From Boseongicola sp. (lineage in GTDB: Bacteria > Pseudomonadota > Alphaproteobacteria > Rhodobacterales > Rhodobacteraceae): a stretch of DNA of 64,000 nt. Every line of letters starts with the position of its first letter. The stretch's first letter is position 1. Location: assembly GCA_028824715.1 (NCBI GenBank), contig JAPPCV010000118.1, positions 186,001 to 250,000 on the forward strand, in the 5' to 3' direction. The notes under the pieces are model-generated. The model did no database searches and was not told the DNA's origin. It saw nothing but the letters and a program-made list of their open reading frames with translations. Made by a program: the position numbers and the translations under genes. This document shows, piece after piece, positions 8,951 through 18,193 of the stretch.

Positions 8951-8957
8951 TTTAGAT

Positions 8958-8970
8958 AATATCTGATGCA
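8958..8970. promoter_or_regulatory. operator-like site AATATCTGATGCA
   Basis: Keeps the first ten bases (AATATCTGAT) of the palindrome at 7771-7783 but has a diverged right end. Tandem to the site at 8938-8950 at two helical turns. Confidence 0.5.
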
Positions 8971-9760
8971 AATGGCGTCCCAATGCAAGCGCTCGCTCGA
9001 GCCGTGACGCATCAGTTCTGCGGCGGTCGTGACATCCGTTTGACTGCCTCTCCCGACTTCCAGCTTGAATTGACCGACCAAGCGCAGACGCGCTCCTCGC
9101 AATCCCTTCATCCCGCAGTCGCTCTGTAATGCGGTCGCGTGCCAACTGGTCCTGAGATCTCATTGGCGCACCACCCGCAGAGCTGCGCCATGTGCATCCC
9201 GGATGAGTTCGGACCGGCGCAGAGACGTCCTGGTCTTGGTCCGGACTTTGGCAATGCCGTCGACTGCCCTGCATCTTGCAGTCGCGTACATGGCGGCCAT
9301 GGACCGCCAACGGGAAGCAAGAAGATCATCGCCTCCACATAACATGCGAACGGCGCCCGTCCCGGCATCATTCCGGACACGGAAGAGGCAATCTGGGTAA
9401 GCGATGAAGAGGGCGGCTTCCATGCTTCGCAACGGACGCGCATCATCGGCACGACCGCGGGCCAAGCTGGCGCGGCTCCCGAGATGCCAGAATCACCATT
9501 CTCGTGATCGCAATTGGTCCGCATGTCCGCGAGCGATGGGACAGCTTGCCGGACCACTTCGTGCCGGGCCAAATTGCTGCAGTGACCGGCATGACGTCTT
9601 GACGGACCGCAGTCACATCACGACCAAGCGCTTGCCAGGATCACGGCCCCTATCGGCAACTCGTTGAATTTATAAGATTAGCGTCGAAAGTTAGGCGATC
9701 AGGCAATTTCGCGGCCGCAGAAGCAAATGCCGTTTGATCGATCAAGACAGGACGTGTAGA

Positions 9761-10450
9761 ATGTCATATGAGATTAAAGACATCAGACAAGACGCCATGA
9801 ACAAGCCACGCAATGTCGTCGGTGCGTCCACTTATCAGCGCATCAAGAATGACATCATTTTTGGCCGTCTCGCCCCGGGGGCGAAGCTGAAGCTCGACGG
9901 GCTGCGCGAGCGATATCAGGCTAGCATGTCCACGCTGCGCGAAACGCTCAGCCGACTGGCCAGCGAGGGATTCGTCGATGCACGCGATCAACGCGGCTTC
10001 TTCGTAACGCCGGTCTCGCGCGAAGATCTGATTGAGATCGCCAATCTCCGGATATTGCTGGAGTGCCATGCTTTACGCTTGTCCGTCGAAAGGGGAGACG
10101 CGGACTGGGAAGGCAACCTGGTGGCCGCCCATCACAAGCTTCACTTGATGGAAAGGAAGTTGTTGGCGGGAGATGACAGCCAAAGGGAAGATTGGAAGAG
10201 ATGTGACTGGGAGTTCCATCTGGCCATGATCGAGGCGTGTGGATCACGCAACTTGCTGTCTCTTCACGCAGTCCTTTACGACAAGTACCTGCGCTACCAA
10301 ATGCTGGTGTTGACCTATCGCGGCGAAGATGCCGTTGAAGAACACCGCCAGATGATTGACAAAGCCCTCGCGCGCGACGTGGAAGCGTCCGCTGCCGCCT
10401 TGCAGCGGCACGTTGAAAGAGGCCTTGCACATACGCTTGCCGCATTTTGA
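9761..10450 (+). CDS. GntR/FCD family transcriptional regulator
   Basis: 229 aa. Residues about 15-80 form the GntR winged helix (TYQRIKNDIIFGRLAPGAK then STLRETLSRLASEGFV), and the rest is an FCD (FadR C-terminal) ligand domain with the usual all-helical pattern (LRILLECHALRLS; EFHLAMIEACGSRNLL; EEHRQMIDKALARD). FCD regulators usually respond to a carboxylated pathway metabolite through a metal-bound site. The start at 9761 has AGGACG upstream; 9797 (MNKPR) is an alternative. It sits divergently from the second MocA-family gene and is the likely binder of the AATATCTGATATT sites. Confidence 0.88.
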   Translation: MSYEIKDIRQDAMNKPRNVVGASTYQRIKNDIIFGRLAPGAKLKLDGLRERYQASMSTLRETLSRLASEGFVDARDQRGFFVTPVSREDLIEIANLRILLECHALRLSVERGDADWEGNLVAAHHKLHLMERKLLAGDDSQREDWKRCDWEFHLAMIEACGSRNLLSLHAVLYDKYLRYQMLVLTYRGEDAVEEHRQMIDKALARDVEASAAALQRHVERGLAHTLAAF

Positions 10451-10669
10451 TGCGCCCCGCACTTCGTACCGGTCCCGACGAATGCCGTGCGGCCGTTTCA
10501 CGTGATTTTGCAGCGGCGCTTGCATGGAAGCCGCCGTTCCGGACGTAGTGACGCGTGGCACCGAGGCGTGCACGTGTCGGACACGCCCGGGTTGGCGGGC
10601 ACGCATGAACGAACCGGGGAATAGCGGGCCGCCATGGACCGCGCGGCTGTCCAACTTCTCCATTCCCTG

Positions 10670-11021
10670 TCAGCTGGCGGCGGCTCGCCATTCGACCTGA
10701 GCGCGCGGGCCGGTCTTGATCCGGCCCCTGCCCGTCGCGACTGCGAGGTCCGCCATCATCGTGTCCTCGGTTGCGCCAGAGCGATGGAAGTTGATGACCG
10801 GGCCCCTGCTTCGCGCATACGTTTGGCGACGTCCAGGCATTCGACGTGATCTTCCTGTTTCAATTCGGAACCATGGACCCGAGCGCAGGACCCGGGTGGG
10901 GACAGCGCGCCCGATGCAGGGCCTTCGGCACGCCCGGTTCAAGCGGAAGCCAGCGTCGCTGTGCCGGAGGCACCGCAAGCGTGACGCCTGCCGATGCCAT
11001 TGCAGAGCATCTGTCAGCGGA
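10670..11021 (-). pseudogene. enolase relic, internally deleted and frameshifted
   Basis: Three minus-strand pieces in enolase order: ASAGVTLAVPP (11000-10960 region) resembles the enolase ANAILGVSLAV segment; GSELKQEDHVECLDVAKRM from 10872 resembles the segment before the catalytic loop; and, in another frame, HRSGATEDTMMADLAVATG then IKTGP matches the enolase signature SHRSGETEDTTIADLAVATG..IKTG almost word for word. About half of a normal 425-residue enolase is missing, and frames change between pieces, so it cannot be functional. It overlaps the end of the lipoprotein gene. Confidence 0.7.
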
Positions 11022-11367
11022 CCGTGCAGCGCCCTGAAAACACCATGTCGTCGCCGTCGCGAACGAATTCCCACTCGCCTGAGGCAGGGTCTGTCGCCCA
11101 GTCCACATCCGAACCGCCGTAAGTCTCAAGGCAATGCCGGGTTGCCGGCATTCGTGCAGACTCGCGCACCTCTTCCACCGCTGCTTCGCTGGCGGTCACG
11201 CTGACCGTGAAACTGCGCGGCTCCTCCGCCCGCGAGAGGCTTGCACGGTACGGCAAGCCTGCGTCCGGGCCGTCACCACCAAAAAATCCGCGAATTCCGC
11301 CGCCTTCTCCGCAACCTGACATCGAAAAGGTCAGTGCCACAACAGAAGTGACTTTGACAATTTGCAT
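11014..11367 (-). CDS. small lipoprotein of unknown function
   Basis: 117 aa. Starts MQIVKVTSVVALTFSMSGC: a short signal with a lipobox ending in Cys19, so export and lipid attachment are expected. The mature part contains a conserved-looking end (RHCLETYGGSDVDW ... DDMVFSGRC) with two cysteines that could pair. ATG at 11367 has AAGGA about seven bases upstream. Family not recognised by name; similar short lipoproteins occur in Rhodobacterales. Its 3' end abuts the enolase relic. Confidence 0.65.
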   Translation of the reverse strand: MQIVKVTSVVALTFSMSGCGEGGGIRGFFGGDGPDAGLPYRASLSRAEEPRSFTVSVTASEAAVEEVRESARMPATRHCLETYGGSDVDWATDPASGEWEFVRDGDDMVFSGRCTVR

Positions 11368-12144
11368 GATCGTGTTCCTTGCCAGCCTCTTGCAGTGCAT
11401 ACGTCAATGACCGCGGCAATTGAAGCCTTCGCAATCCATCTTGACCGCATGAGCATCCCGCGTTCGCAAACTGCCAAAACTGCGGAAGCCCAGCAACCGA
11501 GCGGACGCGGTTGCAATTCAGGTCCGCATTGAAATTCAATCCATTGAGTGCCGATCAGCGGTTTCTCCCGCACGCTGCATCCGGCAATTCCGGTCCGGAC
11601 GCATGAAGGTCGGACGATCTGCATGGTCGCACGCCTCCTATCCGGCTCATCGATCCTTCCTTGACCGATTCGGTGGCTCGGAGGCAAAATCGTCCATGGC
11701 TGGGCCTGATTTTTTCGTTGGCTGCGCAGCAATTCCGGCCACTTCTGGCCAGACATGCAATGGCGACAACTTGCGAGATCAGCCAAAGTCGTGCGCAAGC
11801 CCTTGGCAGCAGGTGTTGCCGGAATCGGCAGATCAACATTTGCGCGAATGCACCCTTGTCCCTACAGCCAAATCCGCGCGTACTGGTTCATCCCAAGAAG
11901 CAACTGTTGCGAGCAAACATGCCGATTTTCTCCGAATGGGCATTCGCCAAACAATTCGCGACCTATTTTCCCGGGGGGCCATCTGCACGCCTGCGACGCA
12001 ACCGAAACCCGCCTTTCGCCCCGCAGCAGCTGTCCGAATGTCGGCCAGCGGTGACGCAACCGGCGAGGCAAGAGCCGTGAAGGGGCACGGCACCGCCAAC
12101 ACCGACGGATTGGGCATGCTGCCGAACCAGCCGGCGAAACCGGA

Positions 12145-12500
12145 TCAATAATGGTATGTTTCGACGATTTCCTGCAATTCCGAACTGAATTCGAGAATGT
12201 GCGCCACGTTTTCTCCGCAACCCTCATCTCCCACCGGCGGATCTAATAATACAAGGAATTCAATCGGTCGCGCAGCGACATGAATCCACAGATCCTGGTT
12301 TGCGCAGCGGCCTCGCGGAAGTCGGGCGTGCTCAGGCGAAACGCATCGGCACATGACAAGCTCGCCTGCAACAGGAACGTTCTTGCACGCCAAAAGGCTT
12401 CCATCACCGGTGCACAGTGCCGATCGGCAATGGCCGGCACCGACACGGGCACGAGTGCAAGCGCAGCAGCCAACGCGCACGTGTCAGTGCAGGTTCCACC
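12145..12500 (-). pseudogene. possible frameshifted exported protein
   Basis: On the minus strand a hydrophobic stretch (ALAAALALVPVSVPAIA), like a signal peptide, is followed by a cysteine-containing sequence (DRHCAPVMEAFWRART ... AAAQTRICGFMSLRDRL) that stops near 12243. The adjoining frame carries on with VLLDPPVGDEGCGENVAHIL to a stop at 12145. The two halves read as one protein broken by a frameshift around 12245-12265. No start codon fits the signal region; a run of seven C at about 12496 may mark a second lesion. Family not recognised. Confidence 0.35.
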
Positions 12501-12943
12501 CCCCCTTCGACGCTTCCTCGTTGGAGTCGCGAACACACCAACGTCCCGTGACCGGAGAAATCCTGCTTTTGGCGCAAAGGCAGCGACCCTGGAATGGCAC
12601 GAACGCCGAATCGCCCTTGCTGGCGGCATCGGTCGGAAGGCGACCTAGGATCGCTTCCGCCTGCGTGTCCGGCAGACAGCCCGTGCCGACTGTCTCACCT
12701 TCCCGGAAGCATGACGTGATCGGCAAAGAACAAGTTGGTGAGAAAGGACCTCATCACGATCAGGACGATTGTGTCGTCGATCATTTCGGCACTGGTCGAT
12801 GGCTGAGCCGGCAGCAGGCCGATCACTGATCGAACGCCCCGAGCGTCGTCCAACCACCGCAGGCGAAACTCAACTCCGTCCTCACCGTCCTGCAGAATCT
12901 CCAGCAAGTCGACCAGGTCCTGCGTTGCATCGCGGAACCGCAT
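12484..12943 (-). pseudogene. possible degenerate or unknown gene in two frames
   Basis: From the ATG at 12943 a frame of 82 codons (LVDLLEILQDGEDGVEFRLR ... MIDDTIVLIVMRSFLTNLFF) ends at 12695. The adjacent frame continues with GETVGTGCLPDTQAEAILGR to 12484. Third codon positions are GC-rich and second positions AT-rich in both, as in real genes. Either one gene with a frameshift near 12705 or two small genes. No family recognised. Confidence 0.3.
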
Positions 12944-13409
12944 GAGAAACTGGCGGATCTGGCTCGGACAGGTACTCTTGCTTTCCTCTGCCTTTGCAGG
13001 GCCACGCCACGTACCGCCGCACCTGGAGTTGGCACCTTGCGACGAAAGTCACGGCTCACGAACGGACAGCGGCAGCAGTCGGGACCCGGACCAGTTTTCC
13101 ACAGAAGCGTGCACAAAATTGTCCACAGTTAAGTCCACCCCCCTGAATGCCAAGTTCGTATCAAGCCTCTTCGCTCTGAAGGGGTTCGTTCATATTGAGG
13201 CACGGTTTCCTGATTGACGCGAGGGTCTCTTCTGCGGACCTGACTCGCTTGCAGGACTGTGGCTTATCGTCTCACACGTCGACGAACGACGTGAAGTCCG
13301 CCTTCAGTTCGGCGACCGAGAGATACCCGCCCCGCAGCTGCCACATTAGGGCCGACTCCGCGAATCAGAGCTCAACCAGGTCGAACCATGACGCCGAGGT
13401 CGGCATGAA

Positions 13410-13733
13410 GTGGATATGCCCGTGCCTGCGGGCGAGCCGTTTCCCGATCTATTCCGTGCCTTGCCTCGCGTCTCTGCCATCACCGGATGGATGTCCGATC
13501 CTTCCGACATCGCCGCCTGGGTTTGCTTGAGGAAGCCCAGGGACTCCGTTGCGCAGTGGCGGCCGCAGCACCTGCCGATCACCGCGTCGCCGCTCCACAA
13601 TGTTACGGAAGTGAATTGCGGAACGATAATTCGCTCAAGCCCCAACATGCTGCATGCCTGGGCGAATTCTGACATGAACGCCAAGGCATACCCGGCATTT
13701 GACTCTGGCTACAGTAGCCCGGGTGGCGGCTGA
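13410..13733 (+). CDS. hypothetical protein, doubtful
   Basis: 107 codons from a GTG, with GC-rich third positions and protein-like text (DLFRALPRVSAITGWMSDPSDIAAW). No Shine-Dalgarno site of note and no recognised family. Could be a relic in this gene-poor stretch. Confidence 0.25.
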   Translation: MDMPVPAGEPFPDLFRALPRVSAITGWMSDPSDIAAWVCLRKPRDSVAQWRPQHLPITASPLHNVTEVNCGTIIRSSPNMLHAWANSDMNAKAYPAFDSGYSSPGGG

Positions 13734-13916
13734 ACCAGCAACAAGCCCGAACTGAACCTGGGTGGGGACGCCGCAAGTCCGGATCTCTCGGGCTGACGGT
13801 GATTTATGCCATAGGGCTCGTCAGCAGGCTGGCGCTTGCAAAGTGCTGCGTTCGGGAACTGTGCGGGCCAATGGCTGGCGAAAAATTGAAGAGCTGAACT
13901 CCGACAAGTCCAGGCG

Positions 13917-14816
13917 TCAAGGGCGCTGGACTCCCTGCCGGTTCAGGGTGACACGATAGATTGAAGTGGTCGCAGTTATGTAGAGTTCGTGCTTCGCGCG
14001 TCCGCCAAAACAAACATTCGAGACCAGTTCGGGCACCAGGATCTTGCCCAGAAGATCGCCGTTCGGCGAAATGCAATGGACACCATCGGCGGCAGAGGAC
14101 CAGAGATTTCCGTCAACATCGGTACGGAGGCCGTCCGAACAGCCCGGATCGATCACGTGAAAGACGTTGCCGCCAGTCAACCTGTCGTCAGAGCCAACGT
14201 CGAAGGCACGGATGTGCTGCGGATCATCGCTGAACATCCGGCCGGTATCGGCCATGTAGAGCCGCGACTCGTCAGGCGAAAACGCCAGGCCGTTGGGACA
14301 ATTTGCATCCGTAACCATCGCGTCCATGTGCCCCGTGGCCGGGTCGACGCGGTACATATTGCATGGAAGTTCTTGCTCCGCGGCATAGCCCTCGTAGTTG
14401 GTCATGATCCCGTAGTGCGGGTCCGTGAACCAGATCGTGCCGTCGGACTTCACGACCACGTCGTTGGGTGAATTGAGCCGCCTTCCCTCGAAGCCGTCCG
14501 CGATCACCGTGATCTGTCCGTCGTGTTCGGTCCGCGTCACCCTTCTGGCACCGTGTTCGCAAGACACCAGCCGGCCCTCGCGGTCGCGAGTGTGGCCATT
14601 GCTGTAGTTCGACGGTCGCCGAAAGGTGGTGACACCGCTGCCGGGAGTCCAGCGCATGATGCGGTTGTTCGGGATGTCGGAAAACAGAAGACAGCCCGCA
14701 TCACCGAACCAGACTGGCCCCTCGACCCAGTCGAACCCGGTGGCAAGCTGCTTGACCGGCGCATTGCCCAGCACATAGCCGTCGAAAGCGGGATCACGGG
14801 ATTCAAAGTATGACAT
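13917..14816 (-). CDS. SMP-30/gluconolactonase/LRE family protein
   Basis: 299 aa six-bladed beta-propeller lactonase family. Family metal-site regions are present: the N-terminal Glu in FDWVEGPVWF, the Asn-Asp in LNSPNDVVV, and Asn-Gly/Asp pairs in CPNGLAFSPDESRLY and GCSDGLRTDVDGNLW. Members hydrolyse aldonolactones such as gluconolactone with a divalent metal, which would feed the gluconate/idonate enzymes next door. Divergent from the GlcG-like gene, with an operator in the 88-base gap. No signal peptide, so cytoplasmic. Confidence 0.9.
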   Translation of the reverse strand: MSYFESRDPAFDGYVLGNAPVKQLATGFDWVEGPVWFGDAGCLLFSDIPNNRIMRWTPGSGVTTFRRPSNYSNGHTRDREGRLVSCEHGARRVTRTEHDGQITVIADGFEGRRLNSPNDVVVKSDGTIWFTDPHYGIMTNYEGYAAEQELPCNMYRVDPATGHMDAMVTDANCPNGLAFSPDESRLYMADTGRMFSDDPQHIRAFDVGSDDRLTGGNVFHVIDPGCSDGLRTDVDGNLWSSAADGVHCISPNGDLLGKILVPELVSNVCFGGRAKHELYITATTSIYRVTLNRQGVQRP

Positions 14817-14846
14817 TTGTCGGCTCCGGACTCCTCAAGCATTGCT

Positions 14847-14858
14847 GTTATCGATACC
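14847..14858. promoter_or_regulatory. LacI-type operator GTTATCGATACC
   Basis: One mismatch to the palindrome GTTATCGATAAC found at 17358 and 24716. Lies between the divergent SMP-30 and GlcG-like genes, 31 bases above the former's start. Likely bound by the LacI protein encoded at 20474. Confidence 0.6.
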
Positions 14859-14904
14859 ATTCCAGGGCGTCAAGAAATTGCAACCTACCATGGGAGACCG
14901 TTCA

Positions 14905-15324
14905 ATGGAATTCACTGCTTGCGCGCGCATTCTGACCCATCGCGCCACTTTGGAAATGCTGGATGCCGCGGTGGAAACGGCCGAGGCTATCGGTCAGCCG
15001 CAATGCATCGTGATCGTGGATGCCAGCGGTGAACTGCTCGGCGAGATTCGGATGACCGGTTCGAAATTCCTCAGCCGCAGGTCGGCGCGGGCGAAGGCGC
15101 GAACGGCGGCCTCGACCGGCGCCCCCAGCACCGAGGTCCCCGAAGCAGTCCGGCCGCATGTTGCGGCGGCTACCGGTGGCGAAGTCACAGGGCTCGCCGG
15201 TGGCTTGCCGATCCGGATTGACGGCGTGCTGCTTGGCGGAATCGGCGTCGGGTCCGGTTCGCCCGAGCAGGATCTGAGGGTCGCTCGAGCCGCGTTGGCG
15301 GAAATTGGCGCGGAAGCGGGTTAG
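14905..15324 (+). CDS. GlcG/HbpS family protein
   Basis: 139 aa, full length for the heme-binding/GlcG family (DUF336), with the glycine-rich end typical of it (GEVTGLAGGLPIRIDGVLLGGIGVGSGSPEQD). The family name comes from the glycolate locus and a heme-binding secreted protein; function here is unknown, but such genes are common in sugar-acid and diol catabolic clusters. The ATG at 14905 is preferred over 14890 because GGGAGA lies eight bases ahead of it. Controlled with the divergent SMP-30 gene by the operator at 14847. Confidence 0.85.
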   Translation: MEFTACARILTHRATLEMLDAAVETAEAIGQPQCIVIVDASGELLGEIRMTGSKFLSRRSARAKARTAASTGAPSTEVPEAVRPHVAAATGGEVTGLAGGLPIRIDGVLLGGIGVGSGSPEQDLRVARAALAEIGAEAG

Positions 15325-15349
15325 GCGCCAAAACGCGATCGGCGATTGT

Positions 15350-16378
15350 TCAGAACAGGATCTGCACCTTCACCGCCTGGTTTCGGTCTGAGGCGAGTCG
15401 AAACCCGCTTTCCGAGTCGTCAAGTGCCACGGTGTGAGTGATCAGCGGTTTGACATCAATCAGGTTCCTCTGCATCAACTCCACGCCCGTGAAAAACTCT
15501 TCGTGGAATCGGAACGAGCCTTTGAACTGAATTTCCTTCGTTGTCATGGTCTGAACCGGGATCTGCATGTCGCCGCCGAGTCCTAGCTGCACCACGGTCC
15601 CGCCTGGGCGCAGTGCCGCGATTCCGCCAGCCAATGCCTGCGCCACACCGGTGCATTCGAAGAGCAAGTCGAAGAAGCCCTTGTTTGCCTCGTAGGCGAC
15701 CATCCGTTCCGGTGTCTGGCCGACATTCACGGTGTTGTCGGCACCGTTCTGCCTGGCAATGCGCAGCGTGAAGTCCGAGAGATCCGTTGCCACGATCTCT
15801 GCGGCGCCGGACCGCCGGGCCACGAGGATGCACAACAGTCCGATTGGTCCGCAGCCGGTGACAAGCACGCGCTTGCCCAGGATTTCGCCAGCCCTGCGGA
15901 CAGCGTGCAGGCCGACCGCGAGCGGTTCAGCCGCTGCAGCCTCACCGACGGACAACCCGTCGGCAGGGGCGCATTGCGCGGCGTCCGCCACCAAGACCTC
16001 CCGGAACGCACCCTGGATGTGCGGGAACGGCATCGCCGAACCGTAGAACCGCATGCTGAGGCACTGGTTGTGTTTCGATTCGCTGCAATAGGCACAGCGG
16101 TGGCATGGGCGCGAAGGTGACACCGCTACCAACTGTCCGACCCGGAGACCCGTCACGCCCTCTCCAAGCCGCGTGATGTGCCCGGCTACCTCGTGGCCGA
16201 GGACCATCGGCTCCTTCAGCCGAACAGATCCGAAGCCACCGTGATTGTAGTAATGTAGGTCGGATCCGCAGATTCCCCCTGCGGCCACGCGGACTTCAAC
16301 CTGGCCCGCGCCGGGCTCCTCGGTCGGCCTGTCCTCGATCCGAAGATCCTTTGCTGAGTGAATGACGACCGACTTCAT
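15350..16378 (-). CDS. idnD: L-idonate 5-dehydrogenase (zinc alcohol dehydrogenase family)
   Basis: 342 aa medium-chain dehydrogenase. Catalytic zinc ligands are seen in GGICGSDLHYY (Cys) and GHEVAG (His-Glu); the structural zinc cysteines in CHRCAYCSESKHNQC; and the NAD(P) motif in VTGCGPIGLL. DLHYYNHGGFGSVRLKEPM is characteristic of idonate/sorbitol-type members. It would oxidise L-idonate to 5-ketogluconate, the substrate of the IdnO-like enzyme at 17420. Seven bases downstream of the 2-hydroxyacid dehydrogenase stop, so co-transcribed from the operator promoter at about 17350. Confidence 0.87.
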   Translation of the reverse strand: MKSVVIHSAKDLRIEDRPTEEPGAGQVEVRVAAGGICGSDLHYYNHGGFGSVRLKEPMVLGHEVAGHITRLGEGVTGLRVGQLVAVSPSRPCHRCAYCSESKHNQCLSMRFYGSAMPFPHIQGAFREVLVADAAQCAPADGLSVGEAAAAEPLAVGLHAVRRAGEILGKRVLVTGCGPIGLLCILVARRSGAAEIVATDLSDFTLRIARQNGADNTVNVGQTPERMVAYEANKGFFDLLFECTGVAQALAGGIAALRPGGTVVQLGLGGDMQIPVQTMTTKEIQFKGSFRFHEEFFTGVELMQRNLIDVKPLITHTVALDDSESGFRLASDRNQAVKVQILF

Positions 16379-16385
16379 GAAGATG

Positions 16386-17333
16386 TCAGAGTACGGGCGT
16401 CAAAAGCGGTCGGCCAGCAAAATGCGCTGCCATGTTGTCCCGCACCAGCTTGCCCATGGCCTTCCGGGTCTCTACCGTGCCTGATGCGTGATGTGGCTGA
16501 AGGAGGACGTTTTCGAGCTTCAGGAAACGCGGATTCAGATTGGGTTCGCCCTCGAACACGTCGAGCGCCGCGGAACCGAGCGCGCCGCTTTCCAGCGCAT
16601 CGAGCAGTGCAGCTTCGTCGATGTTGGATGCCCTGCTGATGTTGATCACCATGCCTTCAGGTCCGACCGCCTCGATCACCTCGCGGCCTACGATTTGGCG
16701 GGTCTCTTCCGAAGCGGCCAGGGTCACGAACAGGTAGTCGCAGTGGCGCGCCAATTCAACCGGATCGGCAATGAAGGACCAGTCCTGCGTACAGTCCTTT
16801 GGCGCAAGGTCGGAATAGGCGACGTCCATGTCGAACCCGGCCAGTCGACGTGCAACCTCATGGCCAATGCGCCCGAGCCCCAGAACGCCTGCCTTGGCTT
16901 CATGAACTCGTCGGGTCAGCGGGTAATGGCCCCTTCGCGCCCAGTCGCCGCTCCGCACCCACGCCTCGGCTCCGACCATGCCACGTGCATGGCACAGCAT
17001 CATCGCGACACCCAGATCGGCAACGTCGCGGGTCAGGACATCCGGTGTGTTGGTCACCCTCACATCGCGCTTCCGGCAAGCGTCGAGGTCGACCGCATCG
17101 AATCCGACGCCATAAACGGAAATGATCTCGAGATTCGGACAGGCCTCGATCATCTCTCTGCCCGCACCCAATTCACCCCGCGTCGCGATTCCACGTATTG
17201 CACGACCGTGCTCGATCAGAAATGATGCCGGGGCCGCCATATTGAACAACTTATGCATTACAAAAGCTTCATCCAATGGAACCTGATCCCACTCCGGATA
17301 AGGGCCAACCTGAAGAATCTCGGGTTTCGGCAT
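16386..17333 (-). CDS. 2-hydroxyacid dehydrogenase (2-ketogluconate/glyoxylate reductase-like)
   Basis: 315 aa D-isomer specific 2-hydroxyacid dehydrogenase. NAD(P) motif GLGRIGHEVA; catalytic Arg in VINISRASNIDE; catalytic Glu near FEGEPN; catalytic His in QPHHASGT. In this setting it probably reduces 2-ketogluconate or 2,5-diketogluconate (inference from cluster). The start at 17333 (MPKPEILQ) is chosen because the upstream extension crosses the operator and promoter. Divergent from the gluconate 5-dehydrogenase gene; first gene of a two-gene unit with idnD. Confidence 0.88.
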   Translation of the reverse strand: MPKPEILQVGPYPEWDQVPLDEAFVMHKLFNMAAPASFLIEHGRAIRGIATRGELGAGREMIEACPNLEIISVYGVGFDAVDLDACRKRDVRVTNTPDVLTRDVADLGVAMMLCHARGMVGAEAWVRSGDWARRGHYPLTRRVHEAKAGVLGLGRIGHEVARRLAGFDMDVAYSDLAPKDCTQDWSFIADPVELARHCDYLFVTLAASEETRQIVGREVIEAVGPEGMVINISRASNIDEAALLDALESGALGSAALDVFEGEPNLNPRFLKLENVLLQPHHASGTVETRKAMGKLVRDNMAAHFAGRPLLTPVL

Positions 17334-17346
17334 TTCTTTTCTCGTG

Positions 17347-17375
17347 TTGACAGGCGTGTTATCGATAACATAGAT
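17347..17375 (+). promoter_or_regulatory. -35 box and LacI-type operator of the idnO operon
   Basis: TTGACA at 17347-17352 is a consensus -35 box. The perfect palindrome GTTATCGATAAC (17358-17369) fills the spacer to a weak -10 region at about 17370-17376. A repressor here would block RNA polymerase directly. The site also lies 25 bases above the divergent 2-hydroxyacid dehydrogenase start. Confidence 0.65.
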
Positions 17376-17419
17376 GGGGGAAGCGGGCCTTGTCGAGTCA
17401 AAAAGTTGGGAAGCGCACG

Positions 17420-18193
17420 ATGACAACCGGCACAGCGATGTTCGACCTCAGCGGGAAGACCGCGCTCATCACGGGGTCCTCGCAGGGAATCGGCTTCGCA
17501 CTGGCACAGGGTCTGGCCAGATTCGGTGCGACGATCGTGCTGAACGGGCGCGACACGGCAAAGTTGTCCAAGGCTGCGGATACGCTGCGATCTGACGGCG
17601 CAAACGTCTTCGAGTTGGCCTTCGACGCGACCGACAATGACGTCGTCAGGGCGGCGATCAACCATTACGAAGGCAGCAGCGGACCCGTTCACATCCTGAT
17701 CAACAATGCCGGGATGCAGCACCGAACGCCGCTCGAGGACTTCCCCGCGGACAAGTTCGAGATGCTCTTGCGCAGCAATGTCGTGACGGCGTTCAATGTC
17801 GGGCAAGCCTGCGCGCGGCATATGATCGGACGCGGCGCCGGACGCATCATCAACATCGCCAGCGTGCAGACGGCGCTCGCCCGCCCCGGAATCGCGCCGT
17901 ACACCGCCACGAAGGGAGCGGTAGCCAACCTGACCAAGGGAATGGCGACGGACTGGGCGAAGCATGGGCTCAACTGCAACGCGATTGCACCGGGCTATTT
18001 TGACACGCCTCTCAACGCAGCCCTGGTGAGTGATCCGGAATTCTCCAACTGGTTGAAGAACCGCACACCTGCAGGCCGTTGGGGCAAGGTAGAGGAACTG
18101 GTCGGTGCGGCTGTGTTCCTTTCATCCGACGCATCCAGTTTCGTCAACGGCCACACTCTATTTGTCGACGGCGGAATAACGGCGTGCCTCTAG
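17420..18193 (+). CDS. idnO: gluconate 5-dehydrogenase (SDR family)
   Basis: 257 aa classical short-chain dehydrogenase. Cofactor motif TGSSQGIGFALA, NNAG motif in LINNAGMQHRTPLEDF, and the catalytic Ser/Tyr/Lys as INIASVQ then YTATKGA. HRTPLEDFP is typical of IdnO/gluconate 5-dehydrogenases, which interconvert 5-keto-D-gluconate and D-gluconate. ATG at 17420 has GGGAAG upstream; a TTG at 17390 is less likely. Overlaps the gluconokinase start by ten bases. Confidence 0.9.
   Translation: MTTGTAMFDLSGKTALITGSSQGIGFALAQGLARFGATIVLNGRDTAKLSKAADTLRSDGANVFELAFDATDNDVVRAAINHYEGSSGPVHILINNAGMQHRTPLEDFPADKFEMLLRSNVVTAFNVGQACARHMIGRGAGRIINIASVQTALARPGIAPYTATKGAVANLTKGMATDWAKHGLNCNAIAPGYFDTPLNAALVSDPEFSNWLKNRTPAGRWGKVEELVGAAVFLSSDASSFVNGHTLFVDGGITACL

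Larger units (their letters stand above)
8866..9760. other. gene-free stretch with regulatory sites
   Basis: Apart from two operator-like sites at 8938-8970, no intact gene is seen. A minus-strand frame at 9160-9430 has mildly protein-like composition but no recognisable family. AT-rich DNA at 9660-9700 probably carries the GntR gene's promoter. Confidence 0.5.
11368..13916. other. 2.5 kb gene-poor stretch with degenerate frames
   Basis: No intact recognisable gene. Three segments look like decayed or unknown coding sequence and are listed separately (12145-12500, 12484-12943, 13410-13733). The rest shows no frame with sustained protein-like composition. No tRNA or terminator of note was seen. 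Confidence 0.5.
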
